A DNA stretch of 7,675 nucleotides from JBOFDK01 sp051650305 (GTDB lineage Bacteria; Bacillota; Clostridia; Lachnospirales; Cellulosilyticaceae), in the NCBI GenBank assembly GCA_051650305.1, contig JBOFIT010000018.1, positions 1-7,675 on the forward strand, written 5' to 3'. The notes beneath the pieces were generated by a model that searched no databases, was not told the origin of the DNA, and saw nothing but the letters and a program-made list of their open reading frames with translations. The translations under genes and the position numbers were made by a program. Positions 6,055-7,675 of this stretch are shown here, in pieces (the stretch's first letter is position 1; each line of letters starts with the position of its first letter).

Positions 6055-6103
6055 TTTATATTCCTTTCTTTCTCTGCCTTTCTGGACACTGTATTCTTTC
6101 CTC

Positions 6104-6132
6104 ATTATACAGCTTTTAGCTTAGATTTCCAA
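6104..6132 (-). promoter_or_regulatory. Promoter of the coiled-coil/deacetylase operon
   Basis: On the minus strand TTGGAA (6127-6132) and a perfect TATAAT (6104-6109) are 17 bases apart. The -10 box is 49 bases before the preferred start at 6054. It lies just past the terminator of the HD-GYP gene, so the operon is transcribed separately from it. Confidence 0.8.
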
Positions 6133-6152
6133 GTACTCTCATTTTTTTCCAC

Positions 6153-6187
6153 AAAAAAACGCCTTTATTCTACAAAAGCGTTTTTTT
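6153..6187 (-). terminator. Terminator overlapping the stop codon of the HD-GYP gene
   Basis: AAAAAAACGC (6153-6162) pairs with GCGTTTTTTT (6178-6187); an inner TTT/AAA pairing follows after one mismatch. On the minus strand the stem is followed by seven U. The loop side contains the HD-GYP stop codon, so the upstream arm is coding sequence for the last residues. The stem has few G-C pairs, and termination may be partial. Confidence 0.75.
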
Positions 6188-7337
6188 CTAATCTTTGGAT
6201 GAATACTTCTACAAGTTTCGCATCAAATTGTTTTTGTGCACCTATCTTAAGTTCCCCTATAGCCCGCTCTACTGAACACCCTTCTCTATAGATACGCTCG
6301 CCAACCATTGCATCATATGCATCTGCAATAGCAATAATCCTTGCAAATAGAGGTATCGCTTCTCCCTTAAGCCCTTCACAATACCCTGTACCGTCATATC
6401 TTTCATGATGATATTTTGCACCTTCTATAATATTTGTCTTGAGTGTGGTGATTTCTTGTAAGATAGCTGCTCCCAAAACTGGGTGTGTTTTTATAAGTTC
6501 ATATTCCTCATCTGTTAAGTGGTCTGCTTTATTAAGGATGGCATCACTAATGCCTATCTTACCTACATCATGGAGGATTGCTGCAAACTCTAAGTCTTCT
6601 ACTTCCTCATACTCCATACCTAAGTCTTCCCCTATCCACTTCGCATATTGTGCGACCCTTTGACAGTGCCCTATGGTATATTTATCTTTTGCATCGATTG
6701 CAGTTGCTAATGTTTTAATGGAATCTACCAATGTAATCTTCAGCTGCTGATACATCCTCGCTTTTTGCAAGCTATTCACCACTTGCATCTCTACAAGTAG
6801 CTCCATAAGTTTTTCTTCATCTTTGCTAAACACGCCGCCTTGCGCTTTATTGATAAATTGAAGAACCCCTATAACCTCTCCCTCACTACTTACAGGTATA
6901 GTTAGGATGGCCTTTTCTTTAATCCCTATGCGTTCTGCTATAAGCCTCTCTGCATCAAAGTGCATATGTTTCTTAATGTCTTTTATGTTTAAGACAACGC
7001 CTTTTAACGCTACATAGCCAGCAATGCCTTCTCCTATTTTGATAATCTCTTTATGATCATAGTTCCCCTTAGGTCCTATGGCTACTTCCGAATAAAGTTC
7101 CTGTCTTTCCTTATCTATCAAATAAAGAAAGGACGTTTCTGCTTGCAATTCTTCTTTCGCAGACTCAATGATTTTATGTACGAGACGATTGAAATTGATA
7201 TCCTTATTGAACTTAGTTCCTATCTGCCACACCCGCTGCATACGTTCTAATTTGGCTTTTGATCTCTTATGGGTTTGGTCTAAAGCAATAAGGGTTATGA
7301 TGAGTAAAATACTAATAATAACAAGTAGTATAATCAT
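6165..7337 (-). CDS. Membrane-anchored GAF + HD-GYP protein, likely cyclic-dinucleotide phosphodiesterase
   Basis: The 390-residue protein has an N-terminal membrane helix (about 2-19), a short coiled linker, a GAF sensor domain (about 45-190, with GEGIAGYV at 103-110 and LTIPV at 145-149) and an HD-GYP domain (about 200-385). HD-GYP enzymes hydrolyse c-di-GMP to pGpG or GMP using two or three metal ions. Visible metal-site residues are His224 (GHCQRV), His256-Asp257 with Lys260 (HDVGK), His285 (THP), His310-His311 and Asp339 (IADAYDAM). The signature after the double His reads HHERYDGTGYC: Cys320 replaces the Pro of GYP, while all metal ligands remain, so catalysis is still expected. The GAF ligand is unknown. 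With almost nothing outside the membrane, it senses an internal signal. The ATG at 7337 follows AGAAGGGA at a rather long 11 bases. The gene has its own promoter and terminator. Confidence 0.92.
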   Translation of the reverse strand: MIILLVIISILLIITLIALDQTHKRSKAKLERMQRVWQIGTKFNKDINFNRLVHKIIESAKEELQAETSFLYLIDKERQELYSEVAIGPKGNYDHKEIIKIGEGIAGYVALKGVVLNIKDIKKHMHFDAERLIAERIGIKEKAILTIPVSSEGEVIGVLQFINKAQGGVFSKDEEKLMELLVEMQVVNSLQKARMYQQLKITLVDSIKTLATAIDAKDKYTIGHCQRVAQYAKWIGEDLGMEYEEVEDLEFAAILHDVGKIGISDAILNKADHLTDEEYELIKTHPVLGAAILQEITTLKTNIIEGAKYHHERYDGTGYCEGLKGEAIPLFARIIAIADAYDAMVGERIYREGCSVERAIGELKIGAQKQFDAKLVEVFIQRLEKNAFVE

Positions 7338-7381
7338 GCGACCTATTTTCCCTTCTTATTTCTACTAAAGCCTTTGTGTTT

Positions 7382-7410
7382 ATTTTATTACAACTTTTTA
7401 TCTTTTTCAA
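7382..7410 (-). promoter_or_regulatory. Promoter of the HD-GYP gene
   Basis: On the minus strand TTGAAA (7405-7410) and TAAAAT (7382-7387) are 17 bases apart; each matches consensus at five of six positions. A second candidate further up pairs TTGTAT (7447-7452) with a perfect TATAAT (7424-7429), also 17 apart, its -35 lying on the T run of the tRNA terminator. Either or both may be used. Confidence 0.6.
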
Positions 7411-7450
7411 TAAAGTTTGAATTATTATACCTATTCTTTTACTTTCATAC

Positions 7451-7497
7451 AAAAAAGAAGAGGTAACCTTTGTATGTTTACAAAGGTTACCTCTTCT
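7451..7497 (-). terminator. Strong intrinsic terminator of tRNA-Arg(UCG)
   Basis: Arms 7456-7474 and 7479-7497 are perfect inverted repeats of 19 bases around a four-base loop. On the minus strand they are followed by six U (7451-7456). The plus strand has no T run after the stem. It starts six bases past the mature tRNA end and separates the tRNA from the HD-GYP gene. Confidence 0.93.
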
Positions 7498-7502
7498 CTA
7501 TA

Positions 7503-7576
7503 CGCACGCGGTAGGATTCGAACCCACGACATTCTGATCCGAAGTCAGACGCTCTATCCAGCTGAACTACGCGTGC
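7503..7576 (-). tRNA. tRNA-Arg, anticodon UCG (reads CGA and possibly other CGN)
   Basis: The minus strand folds into a 74-base cloverleaf. The acceptor is GCACGCG paired with CGCGTGC, discriminator G. The D stem is GTTC/GAGC with a nine-base loop. The anticodon stem TCTGA/TCAGA is fully paired around CTTCGGA, giving anticodon TCG. The variable loop has five bases, and the T stem GTGGG/CCTAC closes TTCGAAT. The CCA end is not encoded. It is a single-gene unit with its own promoter and terminator. Confidence 0.95.
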
Positions 7577-7597
7577 TTATTCTATAATTGCTATACT

Positions 7598-7626
7598 ATT
7601 CTATCATAGATAAATAAGAGTTGCAA
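7598..7626 (-). promoter_or_regulatory. Promoter of tRNA-Arg(UCG)
   Basis: On the minus strand TTGCAA (7621-7626) and TAGAAT (7598-7603) are 17 bases apart. TGA directly before the -10 hexamer gives an extended -10 (TGnTAGAAT). The leader before the mature tRNA would be about 15 bases. Confidence 0.7.
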
Positions 7627-7675
7627 CGGTTGAACTTTATTAATTCAATCAGTTCCTCTACATTCATTCCTATCA

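Noticed and set aside
6055..6105. Upstream in-frame start adding 17 residues to the small coiled-coil protein.
   Set aside because: The ATG overlaps the TATAAT -10 box, so it would precede the transcript's 5' end. The ATG at 6054 has a good ribosome site.
7596..7675. An open minus-strand frame entering from the right edge and ending at 7596-7598, containing NVEELIELIKF.
   Set aside because: Only 25 codons are visible and it overlaps the tRNA-Arg(UCG) promoter. Another reading frame also stays open over part of it. It could be the end of a real gene, but the sequence here cannot show that.

Overview
The window is AT-rich with compact intergenic spaces, near-consensus sigma-A type promoters, purine-rich Shine-Dalgarno sites and many U-tract terminators. 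This points to a low-GC Gram-positive bacterium of the class Clostridia. A DUF3881-type protein, a family I associate with Lachnospiraceae and relatives, narrows the guess to that group; this is inference, not a species call.

Layout, left to right. At 1-170 (minus) is the 5' part of an unrecognised gene that leaves the window. Next come a 41-bp CpG-rich island (265-305), a terminator and a tRNA-Arg(CCU) gene (411-483, minus). A Na+/phosphate cotransporter with a C-terminal PhoU-like domain follows (713-2347, plus). Four TTA-type hexamers at 10-11 bp spacing lie upstream of it and could be a Pho-type operator. It converges on a DUF3881 gene (2408-3286, minus), and the two share a perfect 21-bp bidirectional terminator. 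Then come a 66-residue zinc-ribbon protein (3477-3677, minus) and, divergent from it, a DegV/FakB-family fatty-acid-binding protein (3797-4672, plus).

After a second bidirectional terminator there is a two-gene minus-strand operon. A 99-residue single-pass membrane coiled-coil protein (5755-6054) precedes a membrane-anchored, coiled-coil NodB-family polysaccharide deacetylase (4795-5727). Further right is a membrane-anchored GAF + HD-GYP protein (6165-7337, minus), then a second tRNA-Arg gene, anticodon UCG (7503-7576, minus), with its own terminator and promoter.

Most units appear to be transcribed independently: phosphate transport, lipid/fatty-acid handling, cell-wall modification, cyclic-dinucleotide signalling and two tRNAs. 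The only clear operon is the coiled-coil protein plus deacetylase pair. I see no transposase, integrase, CRISPR array or obvious defence system. It reads mainly as ordinary chromosomal housekeeping sequence. The best leads are the coiled-coil/deacetylase pair, the possible Pho box, the CpG-rich island beside a tRNA gene, and the altered GYP motif.
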